A DNA stretch of 64,000 nucleotides, from NCBI GenBank assembly GCA_002224055.1, contig AZLU01000035.1, positions 198,029-262,028 on the forward strand. Direction: 5' to 3'. Source of the stretch: Pezizomycotina sp. ARF18. Taxonomy: Eukaryota; Ascomycota. Under the pieces are notes generated by a model. It was given only the letters and a program-made list of their open reading frames with translations. It did not search any database and was not told where the DNA came from. The position numbers and the translations under genes were made by a program. Below are positions 47,572 to 59,546 of the stretch, one piece after another. The stretch's first letter is position 1. Each line of letters starts with the position of its first letter.

Positions 47572-49377
47572 TTATATTCGCAGAAAAGACAAAGAAGAGG
47601 TGTTTGTATTAGTGAGCTTTGCCCTTCTTCGCTTTCCTTGAATGCCTGCCATCATCTCCTCCTGTATCAAAGAAATAATATTGTTAGCCGCTGTCACGTG
47701 AGTTTATATAGAAGAACATGTTTCGTACCTTCGTAATCAGATGATCGACCCTCTCCAGTAAGCCCAAAAGCTTTCTCATGTTCCCGCTCACTCGTTGAGG
47801 ACCTCGTTGCTATCCCTGGGCTCCTTGAAGTTGACAATCCTAGCCGGCCTGTCGATCCTCGCGTACACCGTCTTCTGCGTGACCAGCTTGCTCAGGTAGG
47901 CCTCCGTCTCCTCCTCGTCCAGGTCGAGCAGGACCTGCAGCCTCTCCATCTTGATACGCGTGTAATACTTGGCGACGACGCGGACGTTATGCTCGATAAC
48001 ACGCTTGCGGAGGTCCTCCCACCTCGTCACGGACTTCGGATCAGCGTCGACGGCCGGGTGGCGAATATGTCGGTCTCCAGTAGTTTTGGTCCCCAGTCGA
48101 AGCTATGAGCGGCCACCGCATCAGCTCGTGCTTCGTGAAAGTCTTCATAAGGCTGTGTTCGGCTTCGAGCTGGGCGAGGCGGGGGATGGTGTAGACGCGG
48201 TGGAGGAGGTCGGATTGTTCGTTGTCGTAAGGGGCGAGGAGGACGAAGTAGACCATCCGTTTCAGGACCTGCATAATATTCAAATATGCACACTCGTGAG
48301 CAAAAAGGAAAATAGAAGATATGAGTTTTTGAGTAATGATGAACCGTACCGCTTGCCACTTCGCCGGATCCTCCGTCACGCTATCCGTCTCGAACACTTG
48401 CCAGTAGTGCTTGCACGCATCCAGGTACTTGTCCTCGTTCAGCGCCAGGTGGATCTGCTGCTCGTAGTACGCAGCTTGAGGTCCGAAACGGTCTTGTCCC
48501 GGAAGTACTTGGTCGAAATCTTGCGCGACAAAATAGACGCCTGGGTGTAGTCGCCCTTTTCTATGCAAAGGCCGACCTGGTCGAGGATGAACTCCGTCTT
48601 CTCCCTCCTCTCCATGGAACCGAACGTTTCGACCTGCAGCTCGCACAGGATCTCCGTGGCGCCGGCGAGGTCGCCCGAGGCTTTCTTCATTTGTGATAGG
48701 ATGCGGGTTACGCGGGCTCGCTCGACTTCGACGAAGATCTAGATATTACTCTTTGTTCAGCCTCATTCCTCCTGTTGATGATTATCTGATATAGCTAAAA
48801 CAAAAGTTGCCGTATGTACCTTTCCCTCAGTTACAATCCTCAGCGACTCAATAACGCTCAGCTTGACGTCCTTGTTCGGCGTGTCGTCCAGGAAGCCCAT
48901 GACCGTCTGCACCATCTTCGTGATCGCCGTCTTGAGCTGCGAGTGCTTCTTTGCCAGCAGCTGCACGTGTTCGTTCATAAGTGTCCATTTCCGGCGTCTT
49001 TGCATAGGGTGACGATGAGGATGAGGATTCGCGAGGTGGATGCTAAGTCAGAAGCCTATGAGAGGGAAGAGAGTAAAATGGCCGTTTCCGTCAGCAAAAA
49101 TCAAAGAGGCGAAGGCGTGAAATGGCGGGGTCGTCGTAAGCGCGGTGTTCGTTGTTACCTGTCTGGTCTGTTTTTCGAGGAGTAGCAGCTTCTCTAAAGC
49201 TTCACTGAGATTTGTCTAGTGGTTTAGATCGTCAGTACAGCTCCTTGACGTGGTATGGGATCTCGGATCTTTGTCGTTGGAGCCAACCTTTGCTAGGGCT
49301 TCGATCTCGGGGAGCTGCTTGTCCAGGATCTCCGTGAAGTCCTTCTCCGGCTTTAGTAGCGTGCCGTCTGACGACAT
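47572..49377 (-). CDS. RPN5: 26S proteasome lid subunit Rpn5 (PCI domain)
   Basis: Lid subunit of the 19S regulatory particle. The N-terminus reads MSSDGTLLKPEKDFTEILD. After short introns come ALEKLLLLEKQTRQASDLAS, LLAKKHSQLKTAITKMVQ, TPNKDVKLSVIESLRIVTEGK, and VERARVTRILSQMKK with LCELQVETFGSM. The middle has FILDQVGLCIEKGDYTQASI and LDACKHYWQVFET. The PCI domain covers about 48060-47800: HELMRWPL, IEHNVRVVAKYYTRIKMERL, then DLDEEETEAYLSKLV, the winged-helix part, then VNFKEPRDSNEVLNEW. The final helix (LLGLLERVDHLITK) splices at 47728-47662 to EEMMAGIQGK, the usual C-terminus, with stop at 47572-47574. Frame breaks at about 48460, 48030 and 47790. Family length and order are complete. Confidence 0.94.
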
Positions 49378-49694
49378 TGTGGCGATAAGGATCTGGTATA
49401 TATATAGTTAGACGGAGGCGTTCGAGAGGGGTTGGAGAAGATGGAGAGAAATATGAAAAGTCCAGCGTGTTTTCGATGTCGTGGGAGGAGGTTTCTAGAA
49501 AACGTGAGGTCCTTTTTTTTGTAATTTATTTTTGGTGGAAAAGGTTGAGTTAAGTTCGCTGCAGGTCTTGGCACTTGTTTTAGTATGAGCCTCTCCACCA
49601 AACCGCCGCGTCATTAAAATCGCAGCTTCAAACATTTTCAACTTTAACACTTTCAACATCACCGCAAAAGTTCTTACATCTTGAACTACGAAAT
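49378..49694. promoter_or_regulatory. Divergent promoter, RPN5 / VMA22
   Basis: The tightest divergent pair of the window: 317 bp between start codons. It contains TATATATATA near 49397-49406 and GGTGGAAAA at 49534-49542, one base away from the yeast proteasome element GGTGGCAAA. Whether this fungus uses that element is unknown. Confidence 0.5.
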
Positions 49695-50762
49695 ATGGCG
49701 GCCCCAGATCTCCCAGAGCTCACGGAGCTTAACACGCTCATAGACACCATGAACAGCCTGATCATAACCTACCTCGACCTTTTCGATGTTTACCAACCAC
49801 TGCAGGAGAAGCTGTGCTCCCACCTGTCCTCCGTACGCTATTTCTTTCCCCCAATTCTCCGCAACCTAGAGCTTTTAGTTTTGTAGCTAACATGTCTAAG
49901 GAGCTCGTTATCAGGGCTTCTTCGGTATCTCGCAGGCGAACTATGCGTCTCCAGGACACCGCCGGTACGGCATGGACTATTACGATGAGAGGATGAAAGC
50001 GCTGAAGGATTGTAAGACTTGCAGGCTTTATTTTTATTTCCGAATACTCCCAGGAAAAAGCTTCCGTTACTAATAAGAATATAGAGACATAGAAGTACTG
50101 GATGGCTCGCACGCTAAGTTCAAACTAAAATCCCTCCTCGAAGAATCGATCACAGACTCGGAAATCGTACCAGCAGCCTCAGATGGTGAAGAAGCTGGAC
50201 TCCGGCAACGCAAGAAGGCACAGCCGCGGAATTCAGATCATAACGACAATTTGGAGGAGTCTTCGGAGCAGTTGCAGGCTGTCAAGCTGGACGACGATGC
50301 GGATGCTAGCGAGGGAAAGAGACATAAGCTGAATGGTGCAGCCGAAAATAGAGAGAAGAGGAAGAGGAGCCGGTGCGCCGAAAACTATCTGAAAGAGAGC
50401 TGCGAGATCCAATACGTTGGTTTGGGGTGCTGGTGCCACAATCGCTAAGAGCTGCTCAGAGGGATTTTTCTACAGGTACCATTTGACCCGTCCTTCTTGG
50501 AAAGGCGCACTACACAGTTTATGTCACGAGACGCCACTTGATAGAGAGAAGCGTATGCTAATCAAAGATATATTATTTTTGGGATATAGCGCTTGAAGAA
50601 ATGATGACAATATCAACGCTTCTAAAGGAGATGGACTGGTATGAAATCAAGATAAAGGACCTTCGTCCTAAGATCGCTGCGGCGAAGAAAGTCCTAGCAG
50701 TGAAAGAGAAGGAACTGGAAGCAAGCGCACAGGATCAAGACACATCAACAGAAGAAAATTAG
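49695..50762 (+). CDS. VMA22: V-ATPase assembly factor Vma22 / CCDC115-like
   Basis: ER-side assembly factor for the V-ATPase V0 sector. Exon 1 (49695-49832) reads LNTLIDTMNSLIITYLDLFDVY, the N-terminal helical hairpin. Exon 2 (49915-50011) gives GFFGISQANYAS in a shifted frame and YYDERMKALKD, family-typical. Exon 3 (50095-50475) has an acidic, disordered Asp/Glu/Lys linker, then DPIRWFGVLVPQSLRAAQRDF near 50408-50470, the most diagnostic Vma22/CCDC115 motif. Exon 4 (50590-50762) is a coiled coil (LLKEMDWYEIKIKDLR) ending EEN-stop. Introns are 49833-49914, 50012-50094 and 50476-50589. Frame breaks near 49940 and at 50390-50410. A start at 49695 right after an ACGAAAT context gives the full hairpin. 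Confidence 0.88.
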
Positions 50763-51235
50763 GGAGACCCAAGACAAGTAGCAAATCCAGTGGTTCTTAG
50801 TTTCTTGCGTGCATTTTTCTTTAGAAGGTTGCTTCTATCTGGTTTGTGTAGAAATTCGCCTGTTTAGAGCTTCACCTCAGAAGAGGACTATCGATCAGAA
50901 ACTTTGGCACGGAAATAATATCATGCGGTGAGCCAATGGCTATCTAGAGGTCACTACTAACTCAAGAACATAAGAAATCTAGCATTATAGTAATCGGAGG
51001 GAAGTAGCAAGCAATACCGATACGGAAATCATAATGGGCATCGATTAACTTTTGAAATCGTTTGTGATATAAAATGATACATAGAAAAAGGTAGGAATAA
51101 ATGTCGTATTCACAGGTAAATACTTATTAAAGCAGTTGCAGCTCTAGCTACTCCAATGGTTTAGATAACCTAATATAGTCGTGAAATATCAATTCCCAGA
51201 ACTTAGCTCCCTAGACTCGATAATGCTCCGAGATT
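50763..51235. other. Convergent 3' region, VMA22 / F-box gene
   Basis: 473 bp of AT-rich spacer holding two 3' UTRs. No gene seen. Confidence 0.45.
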
Positions 51236-53054
51236 CTAATTAATTGCTTCGTAGAAAGTCTTAGCGTATTCGCGCTTCTGTAAATATATAATGACTCAAG
51301 GTGATCAAGCCATACTTACGCAGTCATTGCAGAAATAATAGACGACTCTATCGTCGATCTCCATTACTTCCTTTTCTTCGTTCCATTTGCAGACCCGCCC
51401 GCGTTCCACTTGACTCCAACTCCAATTGAAATCCGCTTGTCTTACGATGCTGAACGGTATAATCTTCCTGAAAAGGTCCGGACAGGTCTCGCCTTGTGGC
51501 CACGCTACCTGAGTCACTGAGCGAAACTCCCACTTGTCGTCGGTTAAGTGGTCTTTATGGGCATCGAAAATATGAACTGCGTAATCGTAGGCGGTGAAAT
51601 ATCTGTCCAAGTCGCAAAAGGCGCAGCGGCCGGCAAGCCCGACTTGAGCCTTTGTGAATTTTTGCTGTGTGATGGCGTATTCCCTGAGGACACGATTAAG
51701 GAACTTAGACACGCCACGCCTTGCTGTAGGTTTTTCGGTGCAGTGATTAAAGAGCCAATCCATGGCCGTTTCCGTCCATTGCAATCCCTTAGAGGATACC
51801 GGGTCTTCGGGCGGGCTAGCCTCGCATCGCCCTTCGAAAAACAGGCGTCGGAGCTTCTCTCTGAAATTGCAGAGTACGATAGTTGGAATATGTCTACCGG
51901 AAGGTATATGACAAGCGGACTTTACGTAGTCGTCAAACATGAATTCTGTCTCTCGCATTCACTAAGACCCCACAGACAGTATGGGGCATATTCCTTCCAT
52001 TCAGCCTGGAGATGCTTCATCCAGACATGTCGGTCGTACAGAACTTTGATTCCGAAAAAATCGCCGTAGCGGAGGTTGGACTCAACCACGTCCAAGAAAT
52101 TATTGGCAAGATTTGTGAAATGTTGGTGGTTGTCCGAAGCCCTTCGTTTTTCCTTCTCTTTCTCCTTTTTCACGACCTCTCGTTGAACGTCTTCGTATGG
52201 ACGTCCTGTTTGTGACTCGATAAGTCTCTTGAGATGGGAAAACAAAAATATCCTTCCATTGAAAGAGAGTTCTCCGAGCCAGCTAACCTGGCCATATGAG
52301 GCGTACGCGTAAGGCACCGAAGCAATATCGAAGCCTAAAAACCTGTTCGTTATGTTGGCTGCGTTGAAATTTGTATTTAATATTAGTACACCAAGTCACT
52401 CAAAAGATAAAGCTCTATCTTTCTAGGAGATCAACCCACTTCTTGTAAACACCAGCATACACTCTTTGCAATAAGTACTCCAGGGCCTCTTAATGCTCGT
52501 ATCACTTTCAGGGTCCTGATCCAGGTCCAAATCGTAGAAGCCTGAATCGTAGGCACGAGCGAAGTTTTTGTTTGGTATCCAGTTCGGAGTGACACGAAAA
52601 GTTATATTCTCATAGCCATTGCAGAACGAGCCTGGACTAAGGCACCCTGACACCTCATTCCATCTTGACGACCCTCGTCTCCATTAAGACATATGAGTAC
52701 CTTCGCATGGTAATCAATGTCTGGATCAAATTCTTCGAGTTTAATTGTCGTCTCTTTCAGCTGCCGCTGACGCACGCTTTCTGCCACCTTTGGCTCTGTT
52801 TTCGCAGCGACATGCCGGAATAGAATTCTCCCGTGCGGAGCGCCTCGAAGCGGTATTCGCTTCAAGCGTCTTGATCTTTAGTTCGGCTTCTCTGAACCGC
52901 TGGAACCAGAAATGGCGGTTGACGATCCAAGTCCGTGATTAAGAGCTTTGCAGGTCAAGGAAAGGCTCATGGCATCATAGTTATATGGCAACTGAGATGC
53001 AATGGATTCCAATATCTCCAACGGGAGTTTCACCAGATGCGCTTGTGGAGACAT
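51236..53054 (-). CDS. F-box protein with C2H2-like finger
   Basis: Probable substrate adaptor of an SCF ubiquitin ligase. The N-terminus reads VKLPLEILESIASQLPY...MSLSLTCKALNH, a standard F-box. A basic, Glu/Arg-rich linker follows (about 52900-52730), then a large domain of unknown fold with FRVTPNWIP, DLDLDQDPESD, LGFDIASVPYAYASYGQVSWLGEL and RHVWMKHLQAEW. The C-terminal part has CAFCDLDRYFTAYDYAVHIFDAH, a C-x2-C-x12-H-x4-H pattern suggesting zinc binding, then YYFCNDC. There a 42-bp intron (51319-51278, GTAAGT...TACAG) leads to a last exon KREYAKTFYEAIN with stop at 51236-51238. Frame breaks near 52890, 52740, 52640, 52420 and 51945. Substrate unknown; the species-level family is not recognised. 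Confidence 0.78.
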
Positions 53055-55225
53055 TTGCGCTGATGTCGAAAAATTAAAAGAAATGGAATAAAATCGAAGT
53101 AACCAACCCTCTTGTTGCTTCGCAAAGCTGCTTTGCATGGGAGCTTGTATAACGCAATGAAGTAGGACGTAGCAAGATGTCGGGCTTTTTGTAAGAAAGA
53201 AGAAGGAAATGCTACTCAAATGGGAGAGAAATAAAAGGGCCAAATAAGATGACGATCGAATTGCCTTCTCTGCTGCTTGTCTTCGTCGGATGAAGGTATC
53301 CTTTTAGAGTTTGGACAGAAAAACTTTGTAGGGTCTTGTTTAAATTTGCTATCGACCGTTAACTGTTTACTATGTACTATGACTGTAATTTTTTGGTTGC
53401 TAGGTAAGTAAGTTTATAACGTTTATATATGTAAACAAAGTGTACGTATCACATCGAAAGTTAATATGAAAACTGTATACCAGCCACCGAGAGAAGGATA
53501 TCATTTTTCGGTCTAAGACTTTTCTTTCTCGTATACCTTCGAATGAAATCTTACAGTCTATCTATTATATTCTATTCATTCCTGATTATTCTTTTCCCCT
53601 TCCCTGCTACGTCCTGATAGGGATCGCAATATTTCCCCTGTAAAACCTACAAAAGCTCAAAGCTCCCCGATCATGTGACTTACCCTCTCCGGACAGATCC
53701 TTAGCCATTTAAATAGATAAAATCAGTTGCTATCTACAAATCCAATGCTTAGGCAAAGGTAAAGAGTGTAGTTCACTCTACGTTACCCGCACTTGGTTTC
53801 CATTTGTCAGCATCGATCGGAGTTCAACCACCACCGCGCCCGGGGTTGAGCGGAGAAATTACCTTCGGGCTTTTTCTTTGCTGAAATTTCTTTCGATTTT
53901 CATTTTAACCTATGATGCACCGGTAATCTTTTTTTTTTTTTTTCATCAAGGCCGTACGTAGTATATACATGGAGATTTATTAACCCTTATGACAAGCAAA
54001 ATATATAGATCTGCAATGTACAAGAGTGCAAAAGCGTCGTCATTAGTATTAGGGAAATACGTGAATTGTTTTTTTTTTTTTATAGATGATATACCGATCT
54101 TACTCAATGCTAATTCAAGGTAAGTAGTAGTTAGTTTAACTTAAGCACTTCATTGGGTCCTTCGTCAAATTGGATGTTTGAACGTAAAAGTTGCTGTTGG
54201 ACGTATTAAATGCTTTAAATACATAAGAGATTCGACTGAACGAGATTCAATTGGACTAATTCTACTTACCTAGAGCACTTTTTAAATGTCGATACAGGTA
54301 CATGCAGTTAACTTCGAATGCAATGGAAGAAATATGATTTCATCGAACAGAGAGTTCCAGAGGAAACCATTAAAACACGATAGAGGATAGACCGGTATTT
54401 ACCACAACCCTCAACCTGAAAGTGATACTGGGCTAGAAACTATAGCTAATTCTATTGAATATGCGTCCATGATGAAAAAAAAATCACTTGCTTGTATTTG
54501 TATAGGGAAAGATTAGAGGTACAGTAAAGCTTTGGAATAACGGTCTCAAAATGCCGACATGCGGATGAGATAAATACCAGCACAATTATACGTATACATG
54601 CATATATATATACATATATATTATCGCGAAGTAGAACAGTACTTTTCCGTGCTCATACAGACAACATCTCATCAAACCTTTGGCTTATCTACTTAGTTCT
54701 TCATTAACTATGGAGCATTACAAGTACTTAAGTAGTTAATAATATGGCGCTTGGATGCTACAAATCTATCAAGCATGTGAAGACCTAGTGCTAATATCGC
54801 ATTACATTTATACAATGATAAGCGTTCATCTATTCAGAGTCTATCCGATAGAACATCACGTCACGTAGCTTGATATATACATTCCCTGCTGGAGATTAGA
54901 ATGAAGCAGTTGTATTCTTTAGAAGAAAAATTTCACGACAGAGTCTTATAAAAGGAGTGCTACCTCATCCTCGCTTCGTAGTTGAGACTATCTCTTTCCT
55001 CTATCAAAGCAATAAAGTGCAACAAATTGGATATCAAGATCATAAACAGAAACCACCATAATGTCGTACATCCGATATCAACCTGATACCACCAACTTTT
55101 TTATTTTAAAATAAATCATTGAAGTACCTGCCTCCCTCTGCTGATTCTCCTGCGGGTTCAAACCTTATAAATTTTAGTGATTCCATTAACATCTGATGTT
55201 CTTCAGGTTTGAATATATATCTAAG
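53055..55225. other. 2.2-kb intergenic region, AT-rich
   Basis: No supportable coding region on either strand. T runs near 53930-53943 and 54068-54080, and an alternating TA stretch near 54602-54622. It separates two divergent genes, so promoters lie at both ends. Confidence 0.5.
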
Positions 55226-56193
55226 ATGGGTTCGTCCTCCACCTCTAAGAAAACTGTTCGGTTTGCTGATATGCCTGAGCAAGTACCCACAGCGCCAACT
55301 CCGGAACCCTGCTCTTGCTGCATCGCCGAACAGAAGGCGGTAATCAACCTACTTGCTGAATATTAGTACATCATAATCAGCACTAACGTTTCGGTTTCTT
55401 GTTTCGTAGAGGGAAGCCAACAGGTACCACGACTGCGGTAAATGCAAGGAGGAGCAATGACAAGAAGGAGAAGGAGAAAAAAGAGAAGGAAGACAAGGAG
55501 AGGAAGGAGTTCGAGCACTGGAAATGGGCTAAGGAGCACAAGTGCTATTGCTCGGCCTGCGTGCATGGATCGAAAGGTGCACCCCACCAACCAGCGCCGG
55601 CTCCTCTCCCGGTCTTCCCGGTCCAGGCGCCTCCCGTCTCACCGTACACCATGCACGGCGCACTCCCCAGCGGGTAGTACAGCGGCGTCGTATCAATACC
55701 CCCCGCCGGCCAGCATTACCACGTCCACGGACCCACCGGCATAGTGACTCCCGTGCCGCCACACCTCGCCCCACGCCCGACTCACAGTCTCAACCCCGTA
55801 ACAGGGTTGTTGACTCCCATCGGCGCGCAGGGCGACCGGTGACCACGCTGAGGGACCTTACCGTCAGCCCGGCGGAGTATGCTGAAGTGGTAGTCCACCC
55901 GACCCCGGCACCGGCTCGTCCGACGGTTCTCCCGCCGAAGAGGAAGGGTATATGTTCCTTTACTATTCCGCTAGGGAAGGCGAAACCGGTAAAGCTGTTC
56001 AAGGCCGAGGACGCTTGGTACGCCTTCGAGGTCGGGAAGGACAAGATGGAGAAGTATGCGAGGTGGGATGTAAGTTCAATCCCTTTCAAGGCATTCTTCC
56101 CTCTGCATCTGGTATATAAGCACTAAAAATTTTAAAAAAAAAAATAAATGAATGAATAAATAAAAATAGGGCCGTGAGTGGCACATGCTCTAA
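55226..56193 (+). CDS. Unidentified Lys/Glu- then Pro-rich protein
   Basis: Not recognised. Exon 1 (55226 to about 55339) reads TSKKTVRFADMPEQVPTAP and CSCCIAEQKA. An intron (about 55340-55410) leads to EANRYHDCGKCKEE, then a charged helix (KKEKEKKEKEDKERKEFEHW) and HKCYCSACVHG. A Pro-rich part follows (APAPLPVFPVQAPPVSP), then ultimately LRDLTVSPAEYAEVVVHP and TIPLGKAKPVKLFKAEDAWY with FEVGKDKMEKYARWD. A last intron at about 56070-56169 may join GREWHML-stop at 56191-56193, one base out of phase. Four Cys pairs of the form C-x-C or C-x2-C before the Pro-rich half could bind metal; that is inference. Frames break near 55460, 55675, 55742 and 55845. Confidence 0.55.
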
Positions 56194-56600
56194 ACGAAGC
56201 AGTGCATAGTCTTGGGCCTGCACGAAGGCATTAGTGCACAGTATTCTTTCATGAAAGGCAGCCATATTAATCATTTTCGGATTAAAGTGGAATATGCACA
56301 TACTGTACATGTCCAAGGAGATATTTCTGCTTCCTGAGAGGCCTGCAGGTATCTCATTACGAGTTATCGCCAGATATCCAGAAGACATACAAGAGCACGT
56401 TCTTGAGCTAGCTCATGAATGTTTCTCTTCAGAAGATGGTATCAAGATTTCAGTGAGATTGGCAAATCGTTCTCCACGGGCATTCTCCTCTATATTATTA
56501 TCCTCTCCTTTTTTTCAAATTTTTTTTCTAGTGAATATTTTATACAACTAAAATAGTGTTATTTTTTCGCTAATATATCTACACTTCTGTTTAAAGCCTA

Positions 56601-56601
56601 A

Positions 56602-56651
<50 letters not shown>
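56601..56651. repeat. (AAT)n trinucleotide microsatellite
   Basis: About sixteen to seventeen perfect AAT units on the + strand, the longest perfect trinucleotide repeat in the window. Confidence 0.9.
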
Positions 56652-56652
<1 letters not shown>

Positions 56653-58713
56653 CGAATAAATAACACTTTTATAGATCACAAATAAGAGCAGTAATAAGTA
56701 GTTTCGGATATTTTATTTAATCAATCAACATTCTACTTTACGTGGCATTCTGCTTCTTTAGGTGGTCTCGATCTCGAGGGTCTCGAACCGAGTATTCTCG
56801 ATGCAAAATTATATTCCGCTCGCGAGCTTATTCAAATTTTTTCTTCTGCTTCTTTGATCTTCCATCTTCTAAGCAATTTAACAATTTCTTCTTCTCTTGA
56901 TCGACGTGGACCTTTTTTCATCATCTCACGATGCAATAAATCGGTAGACGAGCAACTAGTGCTACAGTTTTCGCTTTTTCGGATTCGAAGACGTCCTACT
57001 ACGCTATATTTCGATCTGAAGCGCATTCATGCTGAGCAACGAAGAAACCCAGCTGTGCATTGACTGCGTGCTTTCCAACGCTTGGGGAATGTCTGCTTAT
57101 CTCCGAAAATCTCCCCGGTCCTTGAAGAAGCATATTGTCGATGGTTTCCTTCCGTGTTTGAAGGTGAGAATCCCGTAGTTTAGACCCTATCCCCTTCGAG
57201 TTCCCCAAAGATGGACGGGATTCGGCATATATCCTTTGCTGCCTTGGAGTATTTCCTACCCATGTCAAAGGAAAATAACCGCGGAAAGGTAGCGATATGA
57301 AATAGAGTTGACAACGTCACCCAGCGCTACACAAAGTTCTAGTCATGTTCTCACTTGCATTTTGCACTTGCATTCTTGCATTGGGGTAACTGGAACAAGG
57401 GTCGGTGCTGCGTAGCGTGCCAACGGATGACGAATTTGTTTGGGCATCCGAAGGAACGACCCCCCTCCCGCGCCTCGAAGTTTCGCCCTGGTGCACGCAG
57501 TCAGATTGGGAATTCTATTGGCGGGGGACTTGCCATCATATTAGGAACCATCAAGTGATGCTGGTAATTCTAAACATTTATGGTTGTTGCAGTCGATTGT
57601 TGCACAAGAAGACCCTGTTGTACTTATCGAGACCAACTACCCGCGTCTAGATGCCCATCTATATAAAGCGGCCTTTTGATTAGACGGGAATTGCGATCCG
57701 AAAAACCATTCAAAGTTCCAAATTGAGAATGCATTGATGAGCTATTGAAGTATACTGATGAATTGTCTGTTCTCTGTAGGAATTGTTGAAGACTCGGGAT
57801 AAGTATATCTTCGATATAGGCTATCGCTTGACCGCACAGAACAAGTCTGAAGTCTTTTTTTAAGTGTGACACGAAAGCAGAGAGAAAGCTCTGAATTGAC
57901 TTACCCTCTTTGAGCAGACCGTATTGGTAATAATGGAAGGGCTCCTTTTCGTCTTTTTTTTTTTTTTTTTTTTTTTCAAGGCGTACGTGCGTACGGCAGA
58001 TCTGCGAATATACGAATCGTGTCGAGTTTTAAAGGTTGCAGAAAGAGGGAAGTTGTATCGTCGATCGTTCAACGTCGATCTGTGATTTATATATCCCTAG
58101 CCTCGACCATCAGCAAAAATGGAGATAAGGTTATTCAAGGCAAGCGCTTTTCAGAGCGAATGTCTTTTGATACAAGTTATACAATCAGAAAATCGTACGA
58201 GAAGCTTTCGGACATGCTCGCTCTGGCACTCTGACGACGACCTCGATGGCTGGTGATCGTCGGTTTGTGCAACATTGGACAAGCATCACCCCATGTTCAC
58301 CGAACCCGTCTGCCTGCTCAGGTTCTCTTTAGTTTGTTCTTGCAGACTATTTCTTTTAGAAACACACGAACACGACAATGAATACTCCAGGGGTAAAGTA
58401 ACCCATCTGGCTCGACAATCACCTCGTTTCAAACGTCCTTCCCTCATTTTTCCAGAAGGATTATAAAAGAGGAGGGGTGACTCTGGTCAATATTAGGAAC
58501 GAGGGCATTGTGACACAATATTCTGGATATTTTTTCCCTTTCGAGATATCTCAATTTTGTTATTACGAATAAAACTAAGTATTCAGGTACGTTTTTTCAG
58601 TATAACAATACTTGTTTTATAATAACTTGTTTTCTTTTGTTACACAAACCTATTTCCTCCAGTCCTCGTATATTCCTGCGAGATATTTTCCTTTTTGAAT
58701 TGTCATCAGGTAG

Positions 58714-58746
<33 letters not shown>

Positions 58747-59058
58747 TTTTTTTTGGGGGGGGTTTCTCTTCCCATACTCCCGAATTCGCGTGGACCTAGG
58801 TCTAGACCCATTGCTAAGCCGTTAGATACCCGAACGCATGTTTATACCGAGCCCCCCCTTTTCTGTATCGCGAAGTTTTGAATAAAGATATTGGCCCGTT
58901 ATAGCCAACTGACAGTCTATTTTGATTAGCTTCGCGACTGGAATTCCGTTTTTGTGGGTCCGGCAGGTCTGTTGACCCAGGCCCCTGGGAATGCCAGGAA
59001 CAATCTCAGGGGCTAACGGTGGACTAAATGAAGGTAAGGCAGGATTTCAAGATTCGAT

Positions 59059-59445
59059 GTGGCCAGATCTTTAAATATACAGACGGGGCGAGAGAAAAAG
59101 CGAGCTCAAATTCCTTTTGCCGGACGGATTTTGAATAAACGTGGCCGAATAACAATCGAATCCCAGAGATCTAGAGATCTTACGATTTTAGAAACGGCAG
59201 TTGAAGTGGATGAAGAGGAGAGAAGAAAAAGCCACCGGGCAGGCGGGCGTTTCACTCGATTCAATAGATTTGGGACGACTCTCAACTGCGAAATTATTGA
59301 CAATCAAAAAAACGAAATGAGTGTGGCAGATTTAGTTTTCCCCATTTTGAAGGGCGAAACTATCGCACGAGAACTTCAAAGGTGCGTACCATGGTTACAA
59401 TCATATCTTGAACCATACGCAATCAACTTAAGGGCCATTACTTAA
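59059..59445 (+). CDS. Orphan open frame of 128 codons, uncertain
   Basis: An uninterrupted ATG-to-stop frame in a window where true genes are usually broken. The product is charged and soluble, with an Arg/Lys-rich first half and VDEEERRKSHRAGGRFTRF in the middle. It carries SVADLVFPILKGETIARELQ near the end. No signal peptide, membrane segment or known motif. It may be a lineage-specific gene, a fragment of a larger one, or chance. Confidence 0.25.
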   Translation: MARSLNIQTGREKKRAQIPFAGRILNKRGRITIESQRSRDLTILETAVEVDEEERRKSHRAGGRFTRFNRFGTTLNCEIIDNQKNEMSVADLVFPILKGETIARELQRCVPWLQSYLEPYAINLRAIT

Positions 59446-59546
59446 GTAGGTTTATGAAATTTCAATATACCTTAACTCCGTTTACGAAGAAACAACCGAG
59501 ATATACACACGTTTTTTGCCTGATAAAATGGTTTGATACGATTTAA

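Larger units (their letters stand above)
56194..59546. other. Region with weak, fragmentary coding signals
   Basis: No confident gene. It holds a (ATA)n microsatellite at 56601-56651, a T run near 57956-57977 and another near 58731-58754 followed by G. Fragments with fair coding character appear at 57420-57550 (+, LEVSPWCTQSDWEFYW) and 59059-59445 (+, 128 codons, ending PYAINLRAIT), but neither has a recognisable domain, and they do not chain into one gene by eye. Old decayed genes are possible. Confidence 0.4.
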
